From positions 4,431 to 68,430 of the forward strand of contig CAZXBG010000003.1 of NCBI GenBank assembly GCA_964638865.1: a stretch of DNA of 64,000 nt. Direction: 5' to 3'. Source of the DNA: UBA7236 sp964638865 (GTDB taxonomy: Bacteria; Bacteroidota; Bacteroidia; Chitinophagales; BACL12). This document shows, piece after piece, positions 1 through 8,605 of this stretch. Below the pieces are notes generated by a model, which saw only the letters and a program-made list of their open reading frames with translations, did not search any database and was not told the origin of the DNA. The position numbers and the translations under genes were made by a program. How positions within the stretch are numbered: position 1 is the first letter of the stretch; every line of letters begins with the position of its first letter.

Positions 1-3000
1 AATGCCTCCTCTATCGTTTTGGATAGAAAGTGTTTTAATGACCTCAATTTGTTCTGTATCCAACTGTAGCCATGTTAATGTATCTTCAGCCAAACGGTTA
101 GAAATATTTAATAGATCTATACTAAAACCTTCCTCACCCAACGTTTCCGATCCTGCCATTCCATTAACTATATCTTCCGCTGAAACATAATCTGCAGAGT
201 CAAGGTCTATTTGTGTCATAATACTTTGTGCGAGTAAACTAGAATCGCTTACTAACAATACATATAAACTGTCGTTAAACGCCGATTCCATATAATAACT
301 CGCAAGCATATTAAATTGTATATCGGAAAGAAAATCATCATAAAGTTGGCCGGCAGTTTTAGCATACGTATAAGGATTATAGGTTAAGTTCATTTTATTT
401 TCTTTAACCGGTAAATTTGCATTCGGATTTGCCATCCTTTCGCCACTTCCTCCTGATGTAAAATTTGTAACGCAATACTCAGTTGGCCAATCTTCTAGGT
501 TAAAAGCAATGGCATCACAACCAGTTTCATCTCCGTCTCCATCCGGTTTCGGATCTACGGAATTGGAATAAATAGCGGGTGCTGCAAAGGGTGCGGTAAC
601 GGGATTATCATCTTCATGAAAAGTATATTTATAATAATTAGCAGTATTGATGTCCGCAGAGGTTTTAATCTGATTATCCAGATCGGTAAAGGTAGGATCG
701 GTAAATAAATTATTTGCCGGAGTTGCATCGCCACCACAGGCCCCCTGATTTTGTTTCATGGTTGCAGTAGTGCTTCCGGAAATAAGGGAGATATCAAATT
801 TATTGTCTATGTAGGTATTACATTTGAATTCTAAACCGGTGGTGGTATTTCCATTATTACCTTGTGCCCGACTTGCATATTTTAAATCGGTGAAAGTATT
901 GCGGTAAATTATGTTGTTTGATGTACCGCTTTCATTTAATACAATACCTGCCTGACTGTGCGGATGATCGGCTCCTGATCCGGTAAATATATTTTCTTCG
1001 ACGCCATAACCGGTTGATGCATCAAGATATAAACCATATGTGCTCTTTGAAGGTAGAGTGAAAGTATTGCGATTTGCTTCGGCGAGAGATGTGCCACCTA
1101 AATAAATGCCTTTACCATTATCTGCAAATACATTACCATCAATTGCAATATTGCTCGATAGCGTTGTGTATTGAGCAGCATACACACCTGCATACAGATC
1201 TGTAAAATAATTAGGATCGCTGCTTGTGCCTCCGGTTGTGTTAAAACTATTCGGATTATCATTTGCCGTAAAAGTTGCATTTAAACTGTAAATGCCCATG
1301 CCTCTGTCAGTACCATCATAAATAGTACTGCTAGTAGTATTTTCAAAAGTATTGCCCCTGAGTGTAACATTTTTTACCTGAATCATTTCAATATGTGTAA
1401 TTGGTTTTTCAATTTCATCCAATAATGCCAAACCTGTGGAAAAATTACAATTGCGCATAAAACTTACATTTGCCTTATTAAATGGCCAGAAAAAAACATC
1501 AATACTATTATTGTAAAAGTTCGCATCATCTGCAATTAATATACCGCCGTTGTAATCCGGGTAATCTTCTGTTGCAGGTGAAAAACCTAAGGTAACTCCT
1601 TGTCTGGCATTTTTAATCGTTGCTCCGTCTGACATCACTACAATTCCATGTTTATCATCATAAACGTAATAACTGTTATACACCAAAGAAGCTGTAGTAG
1701 GGTGGTTTTCATCGTATGTTCCTTCCACATAAATTCCTTCCCACATGGTACCACATTCTGCATTTCCGGTTAATATAGCCTCATCCTCAATAACAAGTCT
1801 TCCGCCTCTTTTTACAAGAATATAAGTAGGTTGATTATCTGCTTTTGAATCGGCAAATTGAATGATAGCTTCATTTGTAATGGTTAATGTCGCGTCGTCT
1901 TGTATCTCAATAATACCACGCACTTTTTTGTTCGCACTCCAAGTAGTGTTTGAACTGATCGTATTTACACCTGTAACATTAATATCACCTGAACCGGTAT
2001 CATAAGTTACATATCTATTACAATCATTGTATGTTTTAATAACCAGATCGTCATCAAAATTTTTTGAATTATTTCCGGCTACGATCAATCCGTGATCTTC
2101 AGCCTCAACTATATGATAAACACATTCCATTCTTTTAATATCATTAGGAAAATAAGTGCCATACCCATCGGTAATAGGATAGGTAGAATTCCATTCCATA
2201 ACATCACTTGCATTAAATTTTGCAATGTATGCATCCGCATTCCAAACACGGGTAAATTCATAATCAAAACTAGCGGTTGTACCGGGGTAATATGTTATAT
2301 TTTCTGCGTCATTGCAGTCTACATAAAAATCCTCAACATGTTTGGTGGAAGTAATAGCAAAACCTCCATCATAAGTATTTGTAATGCCAATTTTTAAATC
2401 AAAAGTAACTAATCTGGTTGCCGGTGACTCCACGACTGGAATTGTATTTTCCCACGACATAGATCCTGATAAATTAATTCTATAAACTTTTCCAAGTGCT
2501 TCTGCTTTTATAGACTGAACATCATCTGATCGCTTAACTAAGGCAGCGACCAAAAGGTCGTCGTTATTTACAACCATTTGGTAGGCGACGGAGTTAGAAA
2601 TACTAAGCGCTTCTTCTAAACAATTTTCGGTATGCTCATCTATATCGCTATCACCGGTTGTGAGGGTATTAATTTCAAAATCATCAATTTCATTTCCTTC
2701 GTCATCTAATTTTATGATATTAATTTTTCCATGTCCGGGGGTTGCATCGTCATACAACTTAGTACCGGCGGCATAATAATAATCATCATACTCTAAAACT
2801 GTTGTACCTTTTGAACTGTTAAGTCCGGCATCAATAATTGTTTTACTCCAAATTAAACTCAAATCATCTTTGTCAATTTTAATTATACAAGCTTTACTCA
2901 ATTCGCCATCTGTCACATAACCGACAATTATCAAATTATCATCCTCTGCATCCTGAATAATGTCATAGGCCTGCGAATTTGAAGCATTTGCTGACATAAT

Positions 3001-3621
3001 AGCCTCTAATCCATACAATGCTTCTGCTTGCATTTCTCCTTCTTCATCTGTTCGCATAACATACATTAATTTGTAAGGCGCAACCGGCGTAGGATCACAA
3101 TCCAGCACAGGCAGAACTTCACCTTCTGTCTCCCCAAACTCGTAATAGGAAATTTCCTCTCCACCATCAAAATAAATATATCCCCCACCAACGTATCCGG
3201 TTTCATCTTTTAGCTGAATACCAGCCCTAAAGGCTCCAAAACCACTGGTGTATACTTCATACCATTCCACATTACCATTTTTATCCATTTCTGCAATTTT
3301 GGGATAGTTGCATCCTACCTCATAACCGGTCCGCTCAAGATGTTCTATTTGAATATCACCAACTCCACAATTAAAACATTCAAAATCTCCGTTATCATTT
3401 ACATAAGAGCTAAATCCGAAACCCGCATACCCATCGAGCGTTTCATCTTCAAAATACGGTATGAAATCATAATACCAGTCTTCACCGGATTCACTTTGTG
3501 GTTCTGTTTCCATGCCTAGCCAATGGTCTTTTGACCAATGCATACCGGGTCCATTTATTGTTTGGGCAGGCAATATTGTGGTAATTAAATTAAATCCGAT
3601 GTTAATTAAAAGGAATGTCAA
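1..3621 (-). CDS. Large secreted beta-helix protein, probable T9SS substrate (partial, runs off left edge)
   Basis: An uninterrupted minus-strand frame runs from the TTG at 3621 to base 1, about 1,207 codons, and continues beyond the window. Its N-terminus is hydrophobic and ends in LPAQ, a typical Bacteroidota signal-peptidase site, but lacks Lys/Arg. Residues about 25-550 contain repeated Asp/Gly-rich units of the kind 'LIIVGY...IIKIDKDDLSLIWSKT', suggesting a beta-propeller or delta-60-like region. Residues about 570-960 have the regular Asn/Gly/Thr pattern of a right-handed parallel beta-helix. The last part is helical and acidic, as often seen just before a T9SS sorting domain, which would lie outside the window. 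The start is doubtful: a better ATG at 3650 sits below a promoter-like sequence, but the 9-C run at 3627-3635 puts it one base out of frame. Function unknown; probably exported and surface-attached or released. Confidence 0.72.
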   Translation of the reverse strand, partial: MTFLLINIGFNLITTILPAQTINGPGMHWSKDHWLGMETEPQSESGEDWYYDFIPYFEDETLDGYAGFGFSSYVNDNGDFECFNCGVGDIQIEHLERTGYEVGCNYPKIAEMDKNGNVEWYEVYTSGFGAFRAGIQLKDETGYVGGGYIYFDGGEEISYYEFGETEGEVLPVLDCDPTPVAPYKLMYVMRTDEEGEMQAEALYGLEAIMSANASNSQAYDIIQDAEDDNLIIVGYVTDGELSKACIIKIDKDDLSLIWSKTIIDAGLNSSKGTTVLEYDDYYYAAGTKLYDDATPGHGKINIIKLDDEGNEIDDFEINTLTTGDSDIDEHTENCLEEALSISNSVAYQMVVNNDDLLVAALVKRSDDVQSIKAEALGKVYRINLSGSMSWENTIPVVESPATRLVTFDLKIGITNTYDGGFAITSTKHVEDFYVDCNDAENITYYPGTTASFDYEFTRVWNADAYIAKFNASDVMEWNSTYPITDGYGTYFPNDIKRMECVYHIVEAEDHGLIVAGNNSKNFDDDLVIKTYNDCNRYVTYDTGSGDINVTGVNTISSNTTWSANKKVRGIIEIQDDATLTITNEAIIQFADSKADNQPTYILVKRGGRLVIEDEAILTGNAECGTMWEGIYVEGTYDENHPTTASLVYNSYYVYDDKHGIVVMSDGATIKNARQGVTLGFSPATEDYPDYNGGILIADDANFYNNSIDVFFWPFNKANVSFMRNCNFSTGLALLDEIEKPITHIEMIQVKNVTLRGNTFENTTSSTIYDGTDRGMGIYSLNATFTANDNPNSFNTTGGTSSDPNYFTDLYAGVYAAQYTTLSSNIAIDGNVFADNGKGIYLGGTSLAEANRNTFTLPSKSTYGLYLDASTGYGVEENIFTGSGADHPHSQAGIVLNESGTSNNIIYRNTFTDLKYASRAQGNNGNTTTGLEFKCNTYIDNKFDISLISGSTTATMKQNQGACGGDATPANNLFTDPTFTDLDNQIKTSADINTANYYKYTFHEDDNPVTAPFAAPAIYSNSVDPKPDGDGDETGCDAIAFNLEDWPTEYCVTNFTSGGSGERMANPNANLPVKENKMNLTYNPYTYAKTAGQLYDDFLSDIQFNMLASYYMESAFNDSLYVLLVSDSSLLAQSIMTQIDLDSADYVSAEDIVNGMAGSETLGEEGFSIDLLNISNRLAEDTLTWLQLDTEQIEVIKTLSIQNDRGGI

Positions 3622-3626
3622 ATTAA

Positions 3627-3635
3627 GGGGGGGGG
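3627..3635 (-). repeat. Nine-cytosine homopolymer at the 5' end of the large secreted protein gene
   Basis: The minus strand reads ATG (3650), four codons, then C9, then TTA ATT TGA, a stop. Ten or seven C residues would join the ATG to the 1,207-codon open frame as M-S-T-F-T-(P)n-L-N-L-T-F. It is one of only two G/C homopolymers of eight or more bases I saw in the window. It could be a slipped-strand phase-variation tract or a homopolymer error in the assembly. Confidence 0.6.
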
Positions 3636-3671
3636 AGTGAATGTGCTCATAGCCTGATTATTTGTAATTAA

Positions 3672-3705
3672 TAAAGGTATAAAAAAATATATTGATAACT
3701 ACAAA
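3672..3705 (-). promoter_or_regulatory. Candidate promoter for the large secreted protein
   Basis: On the minus strand a TTTG (3705-3702) is followed 22 bases later by TACCTTTA (3679-3672), a one-mismatch version of TAnnTTTG. The predicted transcript start falls about 15 bases before the ATG at 3650. This favours that ATG over the downstream TTG as the original start. Confidence 0.4.
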
Positions 3706-3899
3706 TTATTTTGTCATTTTTTTTAAAATTTCGAGAAATATTAGGTAAAAATGTAACTCTTTTGCAGAAATAACCATTAGTGTGAGAAGTGAAAATTACT
3801 TAAAAAAACAGGTTCTCCTATTATTTGAGCAAGTTTTTGGCGGTTCAATGTTACATTACCAGGCTTTTAAATGGGATATTTTTACAGTGGCACACTCCT

Positions 3900-4631
3900 C
3901 TACGCCCAAACCTTCGTCCCTTCCGTACAATTCTTACAAATATCAATTTCTCCCCTGCCTTTTAATAAAGCGGTTCTGAATTTGTGATATTTTCCGCCCT
4001 GCCATAGATGCTTAAATGTAGTATCTTTTAAATCGCCGAGTTGGTGGGTGGCATCTTTATCAAAACAGCAGGGGACAACAGTGCCATCCCAGGTAATTAC
4101 GCAACTGTGCCATAATTTCCAGCAGTGATTCGCCATTTTATTTTTAATGGAATAGGTGCCATTATTATTTTGCTGATATCGGGAATAATAATCTATGGTA
4201 GGAATTAAATTACTGCCATTTTCGTAGTCGTAAATTTGTGCGGTTTTAAATGCAACTTCATCTACCCCAATTTCTTTNNNNNNNNNNNNNNNNNNNNNNN
4301 NNNNNNNNNNNNNNNNNNNNNNNNNNNNNNNNNNNNNNNNNNNNNNNNNNNNNNNNNNNNNNNNNNNNNNNNNNNNNGTCTCTTTAAAAAAATCTTTTTT
4401 TAACATTCCTGTTGGGCGCGTAAATGAACGCAACCCGCTCGGGCATTCCGGACAACGCAAATTACAGGAAGTAGTGGGTTCAAAAGATAATGAAATTGGC
4501 AAACCCCACTGCACCGGTTTTTTGCTCCACATGGAATAATAATAACTCGATATTACTTTACTCATATTCCAAACTCTGCGTGGTGTGAGTTTAGAAGCAT
4601 AATTAAGGGAATCGGTTATACTAAAAGGCAT
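3900..4631 (-). CDS. Radical SAM/SPASM domain protein (interrupted by a scaffold gap)
   Basis: The N-terminal part carries the radical SAM cluster motif CNLRCPEC (CxxxCxxC), about residues 57-64, which binds a [4Fe-4S] cluster and SAM. The C-terminal part has the Cys pattern of a SPASM domain (CWKLWHSC, VVPCCF, ICKNC), which binds auxiliary clusters. A 100-N placeholder (4278-4377) removes the middle of the barrel, so the true length is unknown; the family is usually 330-350 residues, so the hidden part is probably larger than 33 residues. The start lies 2 bases after the stop of the secreted protein gene upstream, so the two are probably co-transcribed, perhaps with pheS. Substrate unknown. 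SPASM enzymes include peptide-maturing enzymes and others, and nothing here decides between them. Confidence 0.8.
   Translation of the reverse strand: MPFSITDSLNYASKLTPRRVWNMSKVISSYYYSMWSKKPVQWGLPISLSFEPTTSCNLRCPECPSGLRSFTRPTGMLKKDFFKEXXXXXXXXXXXXXXXXXXXXXXXXXXXXXXXXXXKEIGVDEVAFKTAQIYDYENGSNLIPTIDYYSRYQQNNNGTYSIKNKMANHCWKLWHSCVITWDGTVVPCCFDKDATHQLGDLKDTTFKHLWQGGKYHKFRTALLKGRGEIDICKNCTEGTKVWA
4278..4377. other. Scaffold gap (100 N)
   Basis: Exactly 100 N inside the radical SAM gene. The round number indicates a placeholder of unknown true length. Reading frame and distance across it cannot be trusted. Confidence 0.95.
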
Positions 4632-4633
4632 AA

Positions 4634-5218
4634 TTATTTATTTGCGGAAGGTCCGCGTAATTTATCATCAAATCCTTCCAGCGATTGAAAATTTTTTAAT
4701 TCGAGTGTACACTTTCTTTTTTCGGTGCTACTAATTTCGTAACAGTAATCCAGTATTTCATTAAACGTTTGCGGAATTGCAACAGATCTTTTAAGTGTAC
4801 TTCTTTCAAAATCTCCTTCATACCAAAACATTTGCATGGTTTGACAATAATTACATTTTACCGGCCAGTTTGATTGGGCCATTAATTCTGCATTCATTTC
4901 TTTCACCATACTCATCAACATTTTAAACTCATCGGGATCCGTTTGAAAACAGTACACACTGGAATCCAAACTGCTTATCATAAATTGAAAACTTGTACCC
5001 TTTTCCATAATACGGAAAGAAACCACATTAAAATTTCCATCAAAAAACATAAAATCAATAAACCGTTCATTGTATTGTCGGAATACAATTGGTGGTCCTA
5101 TTAATGTATCCTCTCCAATAACTGTAATACTGTCGTCTGCTATTGTTGTTGATTGCCCAAAACTAATTCCCGAAGCAAACAACGAAACAAAAAACAGGGT
5201 TGAAATAATTTTCTTCAT
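4634..5218 (-). CDS. Secreted hypothetical protein with CxxC motif
   Basis: A 194-residue protein I do not recognise. It starts with a clear Sec signal peptide (MKKIISTLFF, hydrophobic core, SFGQ then STTI), so it is exported to the periplasm or beyond. The mature part is mixed alpha/beta in composition, with a CNYC pair near residue 125 and two further Cys near the C-terminus that could form a disulfide or bind metal. There are no transmembrane segments after the signal and no T9SS tail. It starts 5 bases after the pheS stop and ends 2 bases before the radical SAM start, so the three genes look like one transcript. Whether it is related to the radical SAM protein is open. Confidence 0.65.
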   Translation of the reverse strand: MKKIISTLFFVSLFASGISFGQSTTIADDSITVIGEDTLIGPPIVFRQYNERFIDFMFFDGNFNVVSFRIMEKGTSFQFMISSLDSSVYCFQTDPDEFKMLMSMVKEMNAELMAQSNWPVKCNYCQTMQMFWYEGDFERSTLKRSVAIPQTFNEILDYCYEISSTEKRKCTLELKNFQSLEGFDDKLRGPSANK

Positions 5219-5223
5219 TCTAA

Positions 5224-6261
5224 TTATAAATGCTCAAATTGTTTTAAAAAACGCAGATCATTTTCTGAAAATAATCTGATATCATTAATTCGATATTTTA
5301 ATATTGCCATACGTTCCAATCCGAAACCGAAGGCAAATCCTGTATATTTTTCACTGTCGATTTTACAATTTTCCAAAACGACAGGATCCACCATTCCACA
5401 ACCTCCAATTTCTACCCAACCGCTTTGTTTGCAAATTGCACATCCTTTTCCTCCGCACACGAAACAACTAACATCCATTTCTGCACTCGGTTCGGTAAAA
5501 GGAAAATAACTTGGACGTAAACGAATTTTTGTTTCTGCTCCGTATAATTCCTGCGCAAGATACAGGAGAGTTTGTTTCATATCTGCAAAGGTTACCCCTT
5601 CATCTATATACAATAATTCTATCTGATGAAAAGTGCAGTGTGCGCGTGCCGAAATTGTTTCATTGCGATATGTTCTTCCCAAAGCAATAATACGTATTGG
5701 AGGTTTTTGTTCTTCCATTACTCTTATCTGCACATTAGATGTATGTGTTCGCAATAATATTGCAGGATTGGTTTGCACATAAAAGGTATCCTGCATGTCG
5801 CGGGCGGGATGGTCTTCGGGCATTCCCAATGCGGTAAAATTATGCCAGTCGTCTTCAATTTCCGGACCTTCTACAACAGAATATCCTATCCTTGTAAAAA
5901 TATCTACCAGCTCTTCTCTAATAATAGTTAGCGGATGGCGGGCACCGGGATTTTTAATGGTAACAGGTAAAGAAATATCTGTTTTACCGGTATCCGTTTT
6001 ATCTGTTTTTTTAAATTGTTGTTCGAGTTCAGAAAATTTATTTTCGGCAACGAGTTTAAGTTCATTTACTTTTTGACCGTATTCCTTTTTTAATTCGTTA
6101 GGAACATTTTTGATAGCGGAAAAAACATCTTTCAAAATATTTTTCGTGCCCAAAAACCGTATCCTGAATTGCTCCAGTTCAGCGGCATTTGTAACGGAAT
6201 ACATTTTAACTTCTTCCATTAACCCCTCAACAACACTAAATTGTTCCTGTACCGGTTCCAT
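5224..6261 (-). CDS. pheS: Phenylalanine--tRNA ligase alpha subunit
   Basis: Charges tRNA-Phe with phenylalanine in the cytoplasm as an (alpha-beta)2 enzyme with PheT; pheT is not in the window. The 345-residue product has the N-terminal coiled coil (about residues 1-85), a class II synthetase core with motif 2 around GRTYRNETI, the Cys-rich loop CFVCGGKGCAIC and motif 3 GFGLERMAIL near the C-terminus. The frame is open upstream to 6294, but that extension is encoded by the terminator hairpin of the preceding gene. The ATG at 6261 gives the normal PheS start (MEPVQEQ) and lies 5 bases below a TAATTTTG promoter element. The secreted protein and radical SAM genes follow at 5 and 2 bases. Confidence 0.97.
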   Translation of the reverse strand: MEPVQEQFSVVEGLMEEVKMYSVTNAAELEQFRIRFLGTKNILKDVFSAIKNVPNELKKEYGQKVNELKLVAENKFSELEQQFKKTDKTDTGKTDISLPVTIKNPGARHPLTIIREELVDIFTRIGYSVVEGPEIEDDWHNFTALGMPEDHPARDMQDTFYVQTNPAILLRTHTSNVQIRVMEEQKPPIRIIALGRTYRNETISARAHCTFHQIELLYIDEGVTFADMKQTLLYLAQELYGAETKIRLRPSYFPFTEPSAEMDVSCFVCGGKGCAICKQSGWVEIGGCGMVDPVVLENCKIDSEKYTGFAFGFGLERMAILKYRINDIRLFSENDLRFLKQFEHL

Positions 6262-6266
6262 GCGGC

Positions 6267-6274
6267 CAAAATTA
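6267..6274 (-). promoter_or_regulatory. TAnnTTTG -7 element of pheS
   Basis: TAATTTTG on the minus strand, matching the Bacteroidota sigma-factor -7 consensus and ending 5 bases before the pheS ATG. A TTTG lies 17 bases further upstream in the terminator stem. Transcription would begin at or next to the start codon. Confidence 0.55.
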
Positions 6275-6283
6275 CAAAATAAA

Positions 6284-6309
6284 AAGGGCGGCAAAAATTT
6301 GCCGCCCTT
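6284..6309 (-). terminator. Intrinsic terminator of the M43 protease gene
   Basis: A 12-bp perfect stem (AAGGGCGGCAAA paired with TTTGCCGCCCTT) is followed on the minus strand by a T run. It begins 22 bases after the protease stop codon and separates that gene from pheS. Confidence 0.85.
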
Positions 6310-6331
6310 GTATAACTTATCAATTGATTAT

Positions 6332-8145
6332 TTATTCAATCACAAACTTCTCAGAATAAGAAGATTTGCCATTGCTAATCACAACAAAATAGAAACCAGC
6401 TTCTAAGTTAGCCACATTCATTTCTATCATATTTTCACCTGCAACAACAGATTTAGAAGAATTAACAACCTGTTTTCCAAGTATATCATATACCTGAACC
6501 GCAACATTCATATCTTCCTGAACGCTGTAGTAATCAACAGTTACGATATCACCCGCAGCAGGATTAGGGAATACAGATACAATTGCATTATCGTATTCAT
6601 CCATTTCCACATAACTTCCGTCAGTTCTCCAGTTTGAAGTGCTGGTAGAAACTAAAAGATCATAGCAGTCACCTGCGCTGAAAGCACCGGCCCAACCATA
6701 AACTTTGATATAACGGGTTCCGGCCTGAGTTGTATTCCAGATTATTTGTTCACTAGTAGTACCACCATTTTCAGAAATACCTTTTTGCACAACAGATTGA
6801 TTATACAATCTAACATCGTAGTCAAAAGGTAATGAGCTAAGGTCAATTTTGATCTTAGTATTTGAACCGGTTGTTGTAAACTTAAACCAGTCAACGTCAG
6901 TAGAACTTGCAATAAGTTCAAGGTATGTTGTTCCGGCAGAAATTGTTGCAGCTGTTCCTGATGTTCCGTTTGGCTCGTAATTGTCAACACAAGCTCCACC
7001 GGCAGCTGTAGTAGTAAAGTTAGTAGATGTGGTATAAGAACTTGTAGCACCNNNNNNNNNNNNNNNNNNNNNNNNNNNNNNNNNNNNNNNNNNNNNNNNN
7101 NNNNNNNNNNNNNNNNNNNNNNNNNNNNNNNNNNNNNNNNNNNNNNNNNNNCACCTCCGCCGCCACCGCAGCCATTAGAAGTTAAAAGTGCAACACGAGA
7201 ACCACCAACTGCAAATAAAGCCTGCGCTCTTGTTTTTTGACTGGCAGTAAATATATTCATACAGCCATCATCGGTGTAATCCATGTAGTTTTGATACATG
7301 TCGCCATTTGGTCCATTTGTACAAGAGATACGAATAGTTCCACCCGGGCAACCATAAGTTTCATCTGCCTGGTTTGGAGTATCAGCACAAAGGTCAGATC
7401 CACCGCAACCGGTACCATCGTCACCCCATATATGATATAAATTCAACCAGTGACCAACTTCATGTGTTGTTGTACGACCAAGATCGTAAGGTGCAGAACC
7501 GGCACCACCTACTCCGAAATAGACGTAATCACAAACTACACCATCAGTAGAAGCAGATCCGCCAGGAAACTGAGCATAACCCAATAATCCACCCGAAAGG
7601 TCGCATACCCATAAATTGAGATATTTGTTTCTATCCCAAATAGTTTTACCATAGGTGGCAAATTTCATTTCGTCAGAAGTACTGAAGGAAGTTTTTGTAG
7701 TGCTAGTTCTTGTAATACCTGTGGTTGGATTTCCACTTGGGTCAAGAGTAGCAAGACAGAAGTTAATTTCGCAGTCAGCAGCAACTCCTAAAAAGTGAGC
7801 AGGAGTTTCTCCAACGTCAGAATTTAATCTTCTGAAATCATCATTTAGTACATCTAATTGGTTGTAAACCTGTGCATCAGAAATATTTTCTGTAGCGATA
7901 TTGTAAACAATATGCACAACAACAGGAATTGTAACCACTGCTCTTTCTCCGCTGTTAGCCTGAGTAGCAATGTAATTTTGAGTGAACTGTTCAATTGCTT
8001 CACGATTAGCCGCATAAGCAGGATCTTCAGCCTTGAGTCTGGCATCCACATCCATAGTAGAGCAACTACGCTGCGGTGCTTGTGCCATCACTAAACCTCC
8101 TAATAAAATAGAAAGGGTTGTGAAAAGTAACGATTTTTTCAACAT
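6332..8145 (-). CDS. Secreted M43 (pappalysin-type) zinc metalloprotease with T9SS sorting domain (gapped)
   Basis: Secreted endopeptidase of the M43/cytophagalysin family. In order: signal peptide (MLKKSLLFTT to VMAQ), propeptide-like region, catalytic domain with HEVGHWLNLYH (zinc ligands His228, His232 and His238, catalytic Glu229) and the family Met-turn NYMDYTDDGCM. A Gly-rich linker leads into a 100-N gap (7052-7151). Beyond the gap are a pre-peptidase C-terminal-like beta domain (CVDNYEPNGT, VDWFKF) and a type A T9SS sorting domain (VFPNPAAGD, YDILGKQV, ending YSEKFVIE). The parts before and after the gap lie in different frames only because the gap length is arbitrary; the leucine-rich reading that continues the upstream frame is not real. 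T9SS cargo would be moved across the outer membrane and anchored or released. A strong terminator follows. Confidence 0.9.
7052..7151. other. Scaffold gap (100 N)
   Basis: Exactly 100 N inside the M43 protease gene, between the catalytic domain's Gly-rich linker and the C-terminal beta domain. Its true length is unknown. Confidence 0.95.
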
Positions 8146-8593
8146 TTGAATTAAAAATTTAGGGTTAAAAATTAAAAATAGTCTATAACAGCGTGTAATG
8201 TTTGACTAGGGTTGCGTTATTAACATGAAGCGGAATTTAACAATAGATGCGTCGTGTCAATTATTGGTTGCGCAAAATTAACTTAATTTTTCAAATTCTA
8301 CCATAATTATCCAAACAATGATCTTTACCAAACAGGTGTTTGTCACGCATTTCGCATTTAAAGTCCAAATAATTGACCAAAATAACCCCAAAACTCAATA
8401 ATAACGGCATTTGAGATATTTTAAAAAATATTTTTGATTGTCATGAAAGTAACCTTTCCCACTAATTTGTCATGTGTGCAACAGATTGAATACCAATGTT
8501 TCGATAATTATAAAAAAATTAACAAAACGGTGCATTTAGTGAATAAAATGTAAAAGCAATTCAAAGTTTTGTCTCAAGGAGTTAATCCTGTGC
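8146..8593. other. Divergent intergenic region between the M43 protease and metH
   Basis: About 450 AT-rich bases without a convincing gene. It must hold the protease promoter (no good TAnnTTTG match seen on that side) and the upstream part of the metH promoter. I saw no cobalamin-riboswitch B12-box sequence and no SAM-riboswitch-like structure. Confidence 0.5.
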
Positions 8594-8601
8594 TAATTTT
8601 G
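8594..8601 (+). promoter_or_regulatory. TAnnTTTG -7 element of metH
   Basis: TAATTTTG ends 4 bases before the GTG start of metH, with a TTTG 22 bases upstream. The spacing implies a leaderless or nearly leaderless mRNA. Confidence 0.55.
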
Positions 8602-8605
8602 CAGG

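Noticed and set aside
3782..3979. 65-codon plus-strand open frame
   Set aside because: It overlaps the 3' end of the radical SAM gene in antisense, has no promoter or recognisable domain and has a skewed composition.
6742..7051. Leucine/glutamine-rich continuation of the M43 protease after the gap
   Set aside because: It is the wrong frame, created by the arbitrary 100-N gap length; the other frame encodes a clear beta domain and T9SS tail.
8146..8605. Cobalamin riboswitch upstream of metH
   Set aside because: No B12-box-like sequence was seen, and the promoter element abuts the start codon.
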